Positions 56,028 to 64,000 of a DNA stretch of 64,000 nt are shown here, in pieces; position 1 is the stretch's first letter; each line of letters begins with the position of its first letter. The notes under the pieces are model-generated. The model was not told the DNA's origin, searched no databases, and worked only from the letters and a program-made list of their open reading frames with translations. The DNA lies in assembly GCF_014196625.1 (NCBI RefSeq), contig NZ_JACIDZ010000010.1, positions 1 through 64,000 on the forward strand, given 5' to 3'. The DNA is from Martelella radicis (GTDB taxonomy: Bacteria > Pseudomonadota > Alphaproteobacteria > Rhizobiales > Rhizobiaceae). The translations under genes and the position numbers were made by a program.

Positions 56028-56459
56028 ATGAAGAAAGGAAGACCCCTGACAACATTGCACGCGAAGGGTGCCGCAGACGATGCTGCACCGAAGAGCAGGA
56101 AAAGCGGCGTCCATGCCGCAGATCAGGCTTTGTCCACCGTCCTCGCCAGCCTCGAGGATTCGAAGGCTGAAGATATCGTGACCATCGACATCAAGGGAAA
56201 ATCGGCGCTCGGCGACCACATGGTGGTTGTGTCCGGTCGCTCGAACCGTCATGTCGTGGCGATTTGCGACCATCTGGTCAAGGACATCAAGCAATCGGGT
56301 GCGGGCACGCCCAAGGTTGAAGGCCAGGAGGCCGGAGACTGGGTGCTGATCGACACCGGTGACGTGATCGTCCATGTGTTCCGGCCGGAAGTCCGCGAAT
56401 TCTACAATATCGAGAAGATGTGGTCCGCGCCTGAAATGAACGAGGGACGGCTGCACTAG
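56028..56459 (+). CDS. rsfS: Ribosomal silencing factor RsfS
   Basis: RsfS (Iojap/RsfA family) binds ribosomal protein L14 and blocks subunit joining during starvation. The core SLEDSKAEDIVTIDIKGKSA then LGDHMVVVSGRSNRHVVAI, and DWVLIDTGDVIVHVF with REFYNIEKMW, is diagnostic. The start is unclear. The ATG at 56028 (143 residues) lacks a ribosome-binding site, while a CTG at 56046 follows AAAGGAAG and gives LTTLHAKG, close to the TTxHAKG N-terminus of relatives as I remember them. I list the ATG conservatively. Confidence 0.93.
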   Translation: MKKGRPLTTLHAKGAADDAAPKSRKSGVHAADQALSTVLASLEDSKAEDIVTIDIKGKSALGDHMVVVSGRSNRHVVAICDHLVKDIKQSGAGTPKVEGQEAGDWVLIDTGDVIVHVFRPEVREFYNIEKMWSAPEMNEGRLH

Positions 56460-56639
56460 CGCCTGGGATCAAGGCGCCTGTGACCGCTGTTTGCCGCGCC
56501 AAAGCGCGCGGGTATGATTTTTGTGGCCTCGCGCTGGCCCGAAAGTCCCGCTTCGGTCCAAACCAGACGGATCTTGCGGGCACTGTAAGCTTTGGCCTGA
56601 AGTACCGTTCGTCCGACCGGACGCACCAAGGAAAATACA

Positions 56640-57122
56640 ATGCAGATCGGCATTTTCGCCGTCGGGCGGCTGAAATCCGGTCCCGAGAAGGACCTGGTCG
56701 CCCGCTATCTGGACCGGCTGAAGAAAACCGGCAAGGCGCAGGGCATCGATTTCACCCGTGTCCACGAAGTCAATGAAAGCCGCGCCGGCAATGCCGCGAC
56801 CCGCAAGCGCGAGGAGGCGCAGGCGCTGGAAGCGGTCCTCTCCCCGGAGACCGTTCTCGTGCTGCTGGACGAAAACGGCAAGTCTTTCGACAGCCCCGCC
56901 TTTTCCGAGAAGATCGCGACCTTTCGCGATCACGGCAAGCGCGAGATGATCTTCGCCATCGGCGGCGCCGACGGGCTTGATCCGACCTTGGTCGAGCGTG
57001 CCGACCTGACCGTCAATTTCGGCGCCATGACATGGCCGCACCAGATCGTGCGCATCCTGCTTGCCGAACAGCTCTACCGCGCCGTCACCCTCATGGCCGG
57101 CCACCCCTATCACCGGGTATGA
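56640..57122 (+). CDS. rlmH: 23S rRNA (pseudouridine1915-N3) methyltransferase
   Basis: RlmH is a SPOUT-family methyltransferase acting on helix 69 of 23S rRNA in assembled ribosomes. The 160-residue protein has VLVLLDENGKSFDSPAFSEK, the knot region FAIGGADGLDP, and the C-terminal MTWPHQIVRILLAEQLYRAV ending GHPYHR, which is diagnostic. It lies 180 bp after rsfS, so it may have its own promoter; the region between contains an incomplete palindrome but no clear terminator. Confidence 0.97.
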   Translation: MQIGIFAVGRLKSGPEKDLVARYLDRLKKTGKAQGIDFTRVHEVNESRAGNAATRKREEAQALEAVLSPETVLVLLDENGKSFDSPAFSEKIATFRDHGKREMIFAIGGADGLDPTLVERADLTVNFGAMTWPHQIVRILLAEQLYRAVTLMAGHPYHRV

Positions 57123-57222
57123 CCGCTTCAAAACTTTGTGTCTTATAAAGATGTTCGGCTTTCGTTAACCTGTCGGCGTTCTATATCGGCTGCGCTTGAG
57201 CTCCAACCGAAAGTCAGGATGA

Positions 57223-58614
57223 ATGGGCTTTGCCAGGGTCAATACCGTGCGTTTCCTCACCGCATGCAGCCTGATGCTGCTTGCGGCTGCGGCATGGACT
57301 GCGCCCGGCACGAGCCTTGCCCAGACCGATCCCGCACCGCAGACCGATTCCCGCGAACTGGTGGACAGGCTTTCCGAAAGGCGTAGCGAAACCGAGATCG
57401 AGCTCGACACGATCCGCAGTTCGATCACCGTTTCGGAAGAAAAGATCGCCGGCCTGCAAAGCGAGATCGACAAGCTTGCCGGCGACACGGCCAGCCTGAA
57501 ACAGGCGCTGGTGGATTCCGCCGACCGACGGCGCGCCCTGGAGGAGCAGATCGGCGAGAGCGAGGCCCGCATCGCCGAGCTTTCTGGAGAGGAAACCGTC
57601 CTCAAGGCTTCGCTGAACGAGGAGCGCGATGTGCTGGCCGATGTTCTGGCGGCCCTGCAGCGCATGGGCCGCGACCCGCCGCCTGCCCTGCTGGTCGCTC
57701 CCGGCGACGCGCTCGATTCCGTCCGCAGCGCCATTCTGCTCGACGGCGTGGTGCCCGAGATGCGCGCGCGCATGGAAAGCGTGCTCGGCGATCTCAGATC
57801 GTTGCAGGCGGTCAAGCAGGAACGCGAGAATGCGCGCGACGCGCTTGCCGCCGACCTCGACAGCCTGGCGGAGGAAACCAGGCGCATGGACATGCTGATT
57901 GCCGAAAACGAGAAAGCGAGCGCCGAAAGCGCCGAGGCGCTTGCCGAGGAACGGCGCCAGGCCGAGGCGCTTGCCGCGCGCGCCACCGACCTCAACGGCC
58001 TGATTGCCTCGCTCGAGACCGAAATAACCTCCGCGCGCAACGCGGCGCTGCTGGCCCGGCAGGAGGAAGAGCGCCGCCGGCAGATGAGCGAAGCGCAACG
58101 GGAAGAGGCCCGCACCCGCGCGCTCACATCTTCGCCCGATAAAAACCGCATTACGCCCGCATATCCGTTTTCTGACCTGAAGAACCGGCTGGTTTTGCCG
58201 GTGGCTGGCGACATTCTGCGCCGCTTCGGCGATCCAGACGGGACGGGCCATGAGGCGACCGGCATCACCGTCGCGGCGCGCCCTGGCGCTCTGGTGACGG
58301 CGCCGGCGGACGGAACGGTGGTTTACGCCGGGCGCTTCAGAAGCTACGGAGAGATGATCATCCTCAATGTCGGCGACGGCTATCATCTGGTGATGACGGG
58401 CATGGAGGGTTTGAAGGTGCATCAGGGCGATTTCGTTTTCTCCGGCGAACCCCTTGCGCAGATGGGCGCCAGGCGCATCGCAAGCGCTGCGACGCTGGCG
58501 CTGGAAACAGACAGGCCGACGCTCTACATTGAGCTTCGGCAAAACGGCAAGCCGGTCGATTCCGGACCTTGGTGGGCGGACAAAAATGATGGAAAGGCAC
58601 GCAATGATACGTAG
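57223..58614 (+). CDS. EnvC-like murein hydrolase activator (degenerate M23/LytM)
   Basis: The 463-residue exported protein has a signal peptide (about 1-34, ending SLAQ). Two long coiled-coil segments (about 45-120 and 190-310) follow, then a C-terminal LytM domain (from about 325: LPVAGDILRRFGDPDGTGHE, VTAPADGTVVYAGRFRSYG, VHQGDFVFSGEPLA). The histidines and aspartate needed for zinc hydrolysis are missing: the HxxxD site reads HEATG/T and the HxH is absent. It should therefore activate amidases at the division site rather than cut peptidoglycan. It overlaps ctpA by 11 nt. Confidence 0.9.
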   Translation: MGFARVNTVRFLTACSLMLLAAAAWTAPGTSLAQTDPAPQTDSRELVDRLSERRSETEIELDTIRSSITVSEEKIAGLQSEIDKLAGDTASLKQALVDSADRRRALEEQIGESEARIAELSGEETVLKASLNEERDVLADVLAALQRMGRDPPPALLVAPGDALDSVRSAILLDGVVPEMRARMESVLGDLRSLQAVKQERENARDALAADLDSLAEETRRMDMLIAENEKASAESAEALAEERRQAEALAARATDLNGLIASLETEITSARNAALLARQEEERRRQMSEAQREEARTRALTSSPDKNRITPAYPFSDLKNRLVLPVAGDILRRFGDPDGTGHEATGITVAARPGALVTAPADGTVVYAGRFRSYGEMIILNVGDGYHLVMTGMEGLKVHQGDFVFSGEPLAQMGARRIASAATLALETDRPTLYIELRQNGKPVDSGPWWADKNDGKARNDT

Positions 58615-59986
58615 GGCAACGCTACTGCTGGCAGGCGCTGTGATCGGCGCCTCGGCGACCGGCATTCTGGTTTCCGCCGACATACCGGCGCGCGCGGCAA
58701 GTGACGACAGCACCTATCGCGAGATGTCGCTGTTCGGCGATGTTTTCGAACGCGTGCGCAGCCAGTATGTCTCGCCGCCTGACGAAGAAAAGATGATCCA
58801 GGATGCGATAAACGGCATGCTGAGCGGGCTCGATCCGCACTCAAGCTACATGACGGCCGAAGAATCCGAGGAGATGCGCGACCAGTCGAAAGGCGAGTTC
58901 GGCGGCCTCGGCATCGAGGTGACGATGGAGGACGAGGTCGTCAAGGTCGTCGCCCCGATCGATGACACGCCGGCGTCCAATGCCGGCGTCCTTGCCGGCG
59001 ACAGCATTGTCGAGATCGACGGCGAAAGCGTGCGCGGCATGTCGCTCAACGATGCGGTGGACCGCATGCGTGGCGAGGTCGGCGAGCCGATCGACATCAC
59101 CATCATCCGCGATGGCGTTGCCAAGCCGATCGAGATGACCATCGTGCGCGGCGTCATTCCGGTGCAATCGGTCAAATGGCGGGTCGAAAACGACAATATC
59201 GGCTATATCCGGATCTCGACCTTCATGAACGAGAAGCTGGACGAGAGCCTGAATGACGCGATCGAGGAAATCCGCGCCGAAGTGCCGGATGACCAGCTCA
59301 AGGGCTATATCCTCGACCTGCGCCTCAACCCCGGCGGCTTCCTCAACCAGGCCGTTGCCGTGGCCGATACCTTCCTCGATGAAGGCGAGGTGGTCTCCAC
59401 CCGCGGCCGCAATTCAAGCGAGACCCGCCGCTTCGACGCGGGCCCCGGCGACCTCACCAACGGCAAGCCGCTGATCGTTCTCGTCAATGGCGGCTCGGCG
59501 TCTGCATCCGAAATTGTCGCCGGCGCGCTGCAGGACCTGAAGCGGGCGACGCTGGTCGGCACCCGCACCTTCGGCAAGGGCTCGGTCCAGACCATCGTGC
59601 CGCTTGGCGTCGAAGGTTCGCTGAGATTGACGACCGCGCTTTATTACACGCCGTCCGGCACCTCGATCCAGGGCACCGGCATCAGTCCCGACATCATCGT
59701 CGAACAGGTGCTGCCGGAAGATCTGGAAGGCGTGATCCGCCCGGAAGGCGAAAGCGCTCTGCGCGGCCATATCCAGGGCGACGAGGAAACCGACGAGGGT
59801 TCGGGTTCGGTGGCCTATGTGCCACGCGAGACCGAGGACGATGTCCAGCTGAAATACGCGATCGACCTTCTGGAAGGCAACATCACCGACGCCGCCTTCC
59901 CCGCGGACCCGGCCAAGGCGGTCGATGAGCTGCAGGCGGCAAAGGCCGATGCCGAGCCGGAACCGGAGATGGAGGACGCCAATTAG
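58604..59986 (+). CDS. ctpA: C-terminal processing protease, S41 family
   Basis: This is a 460-residue periplasmic serine protease. The signal region (residues 1-30, LLLAGAVIGASATGI) is followed by a helical domain, a PDZ domain (about 85-170, GGLGIEVTMEDEVVKVVAPI then DGESVRGMSL) and the S41 catalytic domain. The catalytic Ser is in NGGSASASEIVAGAL and the Lys in GTRTFGKGSVQT. A Glu/Asp-rich C-terminal tail follows. The start at 58604 has GGAAAGG upstream and overlaps the EnvC-like gene, linking the two in envelope remodelling. Confidence 0.96.
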   Translation: MIRRATLLLAGAVIGASATGILVSADIPARAASDDSTYREMSLFGDVFERVRSQYVSPPDEEKMIQDAINGMLSGLDPHSSYMTAEESEEMRDQSKGEFGGLGIEVTMEDEVVKVVAPIDDTPASNAGVLAGDSIVEIDGESVRGMSLNDAVDRMRGEVGEPIDITIIRDGVAKPIEMTIVRGVIPVQSVKWRVENDNIGYIRISTFMNEKLDESLNDAIEEIRAEVPDDQLKGYILDLRLNPGGFLNQAVAVADTFLDEGEVVSTRGRNSSETRRFDAGPGDLTNGKPLIVLVNGGSASASEIVAGALQDLKRATLVGTRTFGKGSVQTIVPLGVEGSLRLTTALYYTPSGTSIQGTGISPDIIVEQVLPEDLEGVIRPEGESALRGHIQGDEETDEGSGSVAYVPRETEDDVQLKYAIDLLEGNITDAAFPADPAKAVDELQAAKADAEPEPEMEDAN

Positions 59987-60018
59987 GGGCGTTCCGCCCA
60001 CATTGGTTTGTTTGCAGG

Positions 60019-60042
60019 AAGGCCGGGTTCGCCCGGCCTTTT
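60019..60042 (+). terminator. Rho-independent terminator after ctpA
   Basis: A 7-bp GC stem GGCCGGG/CCCGGCC with a TTCG tetraloop is flanked by AA on the left and followed by TTTT. It lies 33 nt after the ctpA stop and also 21 nt beyond the stop of the converging pyrC gene. Confidence 0.88.
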
Positions 60043-60062
60043 CGCGTTCTGGGCAGCCCGCG

Positions 60063-61103
60063 CTATCGCTCAACCGCCCACAAAAGCGGGAATTTCGGAT
60101 CGAACACCGTCACCGGACCGGCGCCCGTCTCCCGCTTTCTGGGATAGTCGATCGGTTCGTCGCGCTTGACGAGCGTCACCGTCTCCTCGTTCGGCGCGAG
60201 GCCGTACCAGGCTGGACCGTTGAGCGAGGCGAAGGCCTCGAGGCGGTCGAGGGCGTCTTCGTTCTCGAACACATGGGCAAGGCAGCTCATCGTGTTCGGC
60301 GCTGTATAGATGCCGGCGCAGCCACAGCCGCATTCCTTGGCCGGATCCACATGCGGGGCAGAATCGGTACCGAGGAAGAAGCGGGCGTTGCCCGAAGTCG
60401 CGGCCGCGACAAGAGCCTTGCGGTGCGCCTCTCGCTTTGCCACGGGCAGGCAGTAGTAATGCGGGCGAATGCCGCCGACGAGGATGTCGTTGCGGTTGAT
60501 GATCAGGTGATGCGTGGTGATCGAGCCGGCGAGATTGTGTTCGGCCGCCGAGATATAGTCGATCCCGTCCTTCGTCGTCACGTGCTCCATGGTGATCTTC
60601 AGCTCTGGCAGGCGCTTGCGCAGCGGATCGAGCACGGTGTCGATGAACACGGCCTCACGGTCGAAGATATCGACATCGGCGCTCGTGACCTCGCCATGGA
60701 CACAGAGATTGAGCCCGATCTCCGCCATCTTCTCCAGCACCGGCATGGCGTTGTCGAAATTGCGCACGCCGCTTGCCGAATTGGTGGTGGCGCCGGCGGG
60801 ATAGAGCTTGACGGCGGTCACGAGGCCGCTTTCGAAAGCCCGCGCGACATCTTCGGGGTCGGTCGTCTCGGTGAGGTAGAGCGTCATCAGCGGGGTAAAG
60901 GCCGCGCCTTGCGGCAGCGCCGCCATGATCCGCTCGCGATAGGCGGCGGCATCGGCGGCCGTTACCACCGGCGGCACCAGATTGGGCATGATGATGGCGC
61001 GGGCGAAGTCGCGGGCCGTGTCGCCGATCACACCCTCCATCATCGCGCCGTCGCGCAAATGCAGGTGCCAGTCATCGGGGCGGCGGATCGTCAGGCTTTT
61101 CAT
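60063..61103 (-). CDS. pyrC: Dihydroorotase
   Basis: PyrC cyclises carbamoyl aspartate in pyrimidine synthesis. The 346-residue class II enzyme has the metal site [13 protein letters not shown], the carboxylated Lys in [12 protein letters not shown], and [25 protein letters not shown] and [10 protein letters not shown] carrying the remaining ligands. A leading [10 protein letters not shown] gives two adjacent ATGs with GGAG upstream; the second is preferred by spacing. A frame to 61505 is spurious. A cysteine-rich segment [11 protein letters not shown] is normal for the class. Confidence 0.95.
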   Translation of the reverse strand: MKSLTIRRPDDWHLHLRDGAMMEGVIGDTARDFARAIIMPNLVPPVVTAADAAAYRERIMAALPQGAAFTPLMTLYLTETTDPEDVARAFESGLVTAVKLYPAGATTNSASGVRNFDNAMPVLEKMAEIGLNLCVHGEVTSADVDIFDREAVFIDTVLDPLRKRLPELKITMEHVTTKDGIDYISAAEHNLAGSITTHHLIINRNDILVGGIRPHYYCLPVAKREAHRKALVAAATSGNARFFLGTDSAPHVDPAKECGCGCAGIYTAPNTMSCLAHVFENEDALDRLEAFASLNGPAWYGLAPNEETVTLVKRDEPIDYPRKRETGAGPVTVFDPKFPLLWAVER

Positions 61104-61329
61104 CATCTCACTCCATGGGCTCGGCTTACTCCGCCAATAGAGAATTTCCAGGCGGAAGGAAAGGCAGGAACGCCCCCGCAACAGGCGGAACCAACCTCTG
61201 AAGATATGCATTTTCGCATAGACAGCATGATGAAAATGCAAGCCAAACCATGAAAAATCCATTGTTTGACCGTCCCGCAAGCCCCTACATTGGCAGGACA
61301 ACATGCCGGAACCACAGGGAGGCGAGACC

Positions 61330-62097
61330 GTGACGCGCCAGAGGATCGACATCAACTGCGACATGGGGGAAAGCTTCGGCGCCTGGGAGAAGGGCGACGA
61401 CGCTGCGATGCTGAAGATCGTCTCTTCCGCCAACATCGCCTGCGGCTTCCATGCCGGCGATCCGGACATCATGGCCAGGACGTTTGCACTGGCGCGCGAG
61501 CGCAATGTCGCCGTCGGCGCGCATCCGGGCTTTCCCGACCTGATGGGCTTTGGCCGCCGGCAGATCCCCTATTCGGTCGGCGAGATCGAGCGGCTTGTCG
61601 CCTACCAGATCGGCGCCGCCCAGGCGGTCTCGCAATATGTCGGTCACCCGATCACCCATGTGAAGCCCCATGGCGCGCTCGGCAATCTCGCCCAGCATGA
61701 CGAGGCGGTGGCGCGCGCGATCTGCAACGCGATCAAGGCGGTCGATTCCTCGCTGATCTGCCTCGCCATCGCGCTCGGCCAGCAGCACCGCATCGCCGAG
61801 GAAATGGGACTGACCGTGGTCTCGGAAATCTTCGCCGACCGCGCCTATACCGACGAGGGCATTCTGGTGCCGCGCGGCATGAAGGGGGCGGTAATCCGCG
61901 ATCCGGATGCGGCCGCCTGGCGGGTTGTCGAAATGGTCAGCGAAGGCGCGATCGTCACCGTCTCCGGCAAGCGGCTTGAGACGCCGATGGGTTCGATCTG
62001 CGTCCATGGCGACGCGCCCGAGGCGCTCGCGATCGCCCAGGCCGTGCGCAGCGGGCTGGAAAAGCAGGGCTTCGCCATTGCCAACTTCATCCACTAG
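61330..62097 (+). CDS. pxpA: 5-oxoprolinase subunit A (LamB/YcsF family)
   Basis: PxpA works with PxpB and PxpC to open 5-oxoproline to glutamate using ATP. The 255-residue protein has the family N-terminus [60 protein letters not shown] and the C-terminal [13 protein letters not shown]. The start is GTG at 61330 with GGAGGCG upstream; an ATG nine codons earlier is open. No pxpB or pxpC gene is beside it, which is unusual, so the partners must be elsewhere or absent. Confidence 0.92.
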   Translation: MTRQRIDINCDMGESFGAWEKGDDAAMLKIVSSANIACGFHAGDPDIMARTFALARERNVAVGAHPGFPDLMGFGRRQIPYSVGEIERLVAYQIGAAQAVSQYVGHPITHVKPHGALGNLAQHDEAVARAICNAIKAVDSSLICLAIALGQQHRIAEEMGLTVVSEIFADRAYTDEGILVPRGMKGAVIRDPDAAAWRVVEMVSEGAIVTVSGKRLETPMGSICVHGDAPEALAIAQAVRSGLEKQGFAIANFIH

Positions 62098-62156
62098 GCT
62101 GTAACAGGATCAGATTGTCCTTTTTTGGCCGCCGCGGGACCGCACGGGTTTCGATC

Positions 62157-62187
62157 TTGACTTCTCTAGAAAAAATCGTATATACGA
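62157..62187 (+). promoter_or_regulatory. Promoter and candidate operator of the ArsR-type gene
   Basis: A good -35 TTGACT (62157-62162) and -10 TATATA (62179-62184) are 16 bp apart. The -10 lies inside a perfect 12-bp palindrome TCGTATATACGA (62176-62187), five bases before the ATG at 62192, so a repressor bound there would block the promoter. The short leader is consistent with autoregulation by the ArsR-type protein (inference). Confidence 0.6.
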
Positions 62188-62191
62188 AATT

Positions 62192-62512
62192 ATGAAGATT
62201 GAATCCGAAAACATGGTCGAATCCGCGGATGAAGCCTGCGAGCTGTTGAAGGCGCTAGGCAATCGTCACCGGCTTCTCATTCTCTGCCAGCTCATCGATG
62301 GCGAAAGGTCCGTCGGCGAGCTTGCGGATTTTCTCGGCATCCGGGATTCCACCGTTTCCCAGCATCTGGCGCTGTTGCGGCGCGAGAAGCTGATCGCCGG
62401 CCGGCGCGAGGGACAGACGATCTGGTACCGGATCGAGAGCGAACCCGCGCGTCAGATCCTGACGACGCTTTATGACGCCTATTGCGTGAAAGACCGCAAC
62501 CGGGCTAGCTAG
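62192..62512 (+). CDS. ArsR/SmtB family transcriptional regulator
   Basis: This is a 106-residue winged-helix repressor with CELLKALGNRHRLLILCQLI then SVGELADFLGIRDSTVSQHL and ALLRREKLIAGRREGQTIWY. The ELCVC motif that binds arsenite or metals at helix 3 is absent; the sequence here is ELADFLGI. Cys residues at the start (ACELL) and in ILCQL could sense thiols or sulfide as in BigR/SqrR proteins; this is inference. The strong promoter with a palindrome is directly upstream. The MFS gene downstream is separated by a large palindromic repeat. Confidence 0.9.
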   Translation: MKIESENMVESADEACELLKALGNRHRLLILCQLIDGERSVGELADFLGIRDSTVSQHLALLRREKLIAGRREGQTIWYRIESEPARQILTTLYDAYCVKDRNRAS

Positions 62513-62616
62513 AGCGCCGTGCGTCCATTCGGACGCACAAAGGACGCTCTAACCTATTGAATCTGCGCATCGTGCTTTCCGAAAATCGGAATCGATTTTC
62601 GGAAAGCACGATGCGC
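62510..62616. repeat. Rhizobial-type intergenic palindromic repeat with a 24-bp perfect stem
   Basis: The element has two parts. The first (62510-62551) is framed by TAGAGCG / CGCTCTA and holds a 7-bp stem with an ATTC loop (62520-62537). The second (62565-62616) is a perfect 24-bp inverted repeat starting GCGCATCGTGC with a GAAT loop. It opens with the same TAGAGC as the element at 1359 and also begins at a gene stop codon. No T-run follows, so it is a repeat rather than a plain terminator. Confidence 0.75.
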
Positions 62617-62666
62617 TAGCCTGCCACACAACATATGGGCATGAGCCCGGAGCCCCTTACCTGCCG

Positions 62667-63869
62667 ATGACCACCGCCGACAGCCCGGACACCGCACGCC
62701 GCAATATTCGTATTCTCACCCTGTCGCAGGCCGTCGGCGGGGCCGCGCCGCCCATCGTGATCTCGCTTGGCGGCATTGTCGGCCAGCTCCTGTCGCCCGA
62801 TCCGGCCTTCGCCACGGTTCCCGTCAGCCTCTATAATCTCGGCGTTGCCGCCGGCACGCTTCCGGCCGCCTTCATCATGCGCCGGGTCGGCCGCCGGCTC
62901 GGCTATATCTTCGGCGCGCTGATCGGCATCTGCGGCGGACTTGTGGCCGCCACGGGCGTTGCCGCCTCCACCTTCCTCATCTTCTGCATCGGCACCATCC
63001 TGATCGGGCTTTACGGCGCCTATCTGCAGAGCTTCCGCTTTGCCGCCGCCGATTCGGTCTCCGGCGACATGAAGGCGGTGGCGATCTCGCGGGTGATGAT
63101 CGGCGGACTGGCTGCGGCGATCATCGGACCGCAGGTGGTATTCTGGACGAGCGACGCCATACTGGGGCAGCCCTATGTGGTAAGCTTCGTCAGTCTCTCG
63201 GTCCTTGCCCTTCTCACTTTGCTTCTGGTTTCGCAGCTGAAGGTGCCGCGCGCCGACAAGGCAGCCGCCGTCGATCTGTCCGGCGGGCGGCGGCTGTCGG
63301 AAATCGCGCGCTCGCCGCGCTTTATCCTGGCGGCGGGCACCGGCGTTGTATCCTACGCGCTGATGGCCTTCATCATGACGGCGACGCCGCTGGCCATGGT
63401 CGCCTGCGGACATACGGTCGGCGAAGCGACGCTCGGCATTCAGTGGCATGTGCTCGCCATGTTTGGCCCCAGTTTCTTCACCGGCCGGCTGATTGCCCGT
63501 TTCGGCAAGGAGACGATCGCCGCCACGGGCCTTGTCCTGATCGCGGCCTGCGCGGCGATCGCGCTTTCCGGTCTCGGCCTCACCCATTTCTGGGTCGCCC
63601 TCATCCTGCTCGGCGTCGGCTGGAATTTCGGCTTCATTGGCGCCACCGCGATGATCACCGACTGCCATACGGCGGAAGAACGCGGCAAGGTGCAGGGGCT
63701 GAACGATTTCCTGGTGTTTGGCTCGGTGGCCTCTGCCTCCTTCCTCGCCGGCGCCCTCGTCAACACCGATAACGGCTGGAGCCTGATGAACTGGCTGGTC
63801 TTTCCTGCCGTTCTGGTTGTCCTCGTGCCGCTTATCTTCGGCCGTTTCTTCAGCGCCTCGCGCACCTGA
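62667..63869 (+). CDS. MFS transporter
   Basis: This is a 400-residue transporter with about twelve TM helices. Typical features are the N-terminal ILTLSQAVGGAAPPIVISLG, the inter-helix loop RRVGRRLGYIFGALIG (the RxGRR MFS motif A), the central loop VPRADKAAAVDLSGG, and NFGFIGATAMITDCHTAEER in the second half. The specificity is not visible. It starts 50 bp after the palindromic repeat with a poor ribosome-binding site, so it may depend on readthrough from the ArsR gene or on its own promoter. Its stop is near the right edge. Confidence 0.9.
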   Translation: MTTADSPDTARRNIRILTLSQAVGGAAPPIVISLGGIVGQLLSPDPAFATVPVSLYNLGVAAGTLPAAFIMRRVGRRLGYIFGALIGICGGLVAATGVAASTFLIFCIGTILIGLYGAYLQSFRFAAADSVSGDMKAVAISRVMIGGLAAAIIGPQVVFWTSDAILGQPYVVSFVSLSVLALLTLLLVSQLKVPRADKAAAVDLSGGRRLSEIARSPRFILAAGTGVVSYALMAFIMTATPLAMVACGHTVGEATLGIQWHVLAMFGPSFFTGRLIARFGKETIAATGLVLIAACAAIALSGLGLTHFWVALILLGVGWNFGFIGATAMITDCHTAEERGKVQGLNDFLVFGSVASASFLAGALVNTDNGWSLMNWLVFPAVLVVLVPLIFGRFFSASRT

Positions 63870-64000
63870 CCGGCGCACGCACATCCTCCCCCGCTTCGAC
63901 CCAATTCCGGTTAATTCGGTAACACCTGAATTTTCGGGATACAACCGGAGGGCGCATTCTGCTTTTTTCGTTCTGCATGACATAAATCAAATTGCCCGCG

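Noticed and set aside
57214-58713. 499-codon minus-strand frame opposite the EnvC-like gene
   Set aside because: Covers the EnvC/ctpA junction with no recognisable protein features.
63870-64000. A gene start at the right edge
   Set aside because: Only 131 bases remain after the MFS stop, with an AT-richer stretch that may be a promoter for a gene outside the window; no coding signal inside.

Overview
The window looks like ordinary, gene-dense, GC-rich chromosome from an alphaproteobacterium of the order Rhizobiales, most likely a member of Rhizobiaceae or a close relative. The evidence is gene content and order: obgE-proB-proA-nadD-rsfS-rlmH-envC-ctpA, a phoR-pstSCAB-phoU-phoB block, an IalB-family protein, DUF2794, a DUF3333-type PstA, a xylR-like/xylB/xylA cluster, and intergenic palindromes of the kind scattered through rhizobial genomes. 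The genus cannot be fixed from the sequence alone. I see no insertion sequence, prophage, CRISPR array, tRNA or rRNA.

Layout. 0.4-1.4 kb: a P1-family (DmpA-like) peptidase. 1.5-9.1 kb, minus strand: a tripartite RND efflux pump (adaptor, inner-membrane pump, NodT-type outer-membrane lipoprotein) behind a TetR regulator, which is itself translationally coupled to a long-form purC. 9.3-22.4 kb: a mix of small housekeeping genes (LysE-type exporter, rlmN, IalB-like protein, YkvA, phhB, low-molecular-weight phosphatase, thpR, SGNH esterase divergent from a YbbA/YbbP-like ABC exporter, Pmp3-like protein, Bax-inhibitor-1 protein, acetyltransferases, DUF2794, a lipoprotein). 22.5-24.2 kb: frk and pyrE. 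24.4-33.4 kb: the phosphate-starvation block with a clear Pho-box array before pstS.

33.6-39.8 kb: a DeoR regulator, a solute-binding-protein-like protein without a signal peptide, and the xylose module (LacI-type regulator, xylB, xylA). 40.0-45.1 kb, minus strand: a run linked to quaternary-amine and one-carbon metabolism, with a RidA protein, a Rieske oxygenase and its reductase resembling the GbcA/GbcB glycine-betaine demethylase, a predicted pentameric ligand-gated ion channel (GLIC/Cys-loop superfamily), and a homocysteine S-methyltransferase. 45.2-50.7 kb: Sua5-type tRNA modification enzyme, an FAD-linked hydroxyacid dehydrogenase, a MATE exporter and purD. 50.9-60.0 kb: the obgE to ctpA block, into which a PP2C-like gene is inserted. 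60.1-63.9 kb: pyrC, pxpA, an ArsR regulator and an MFS transporter.

The most unusual feature is the predicted ligand-gated channel at 41171-42139, placed among genes that handle betaine-type compounds. Other points worth checking are the signal-less solute-binding protein, the PP2C-like protein beside nadD and rsfS, several candidate operators, and the covarying intergenic palindromes.
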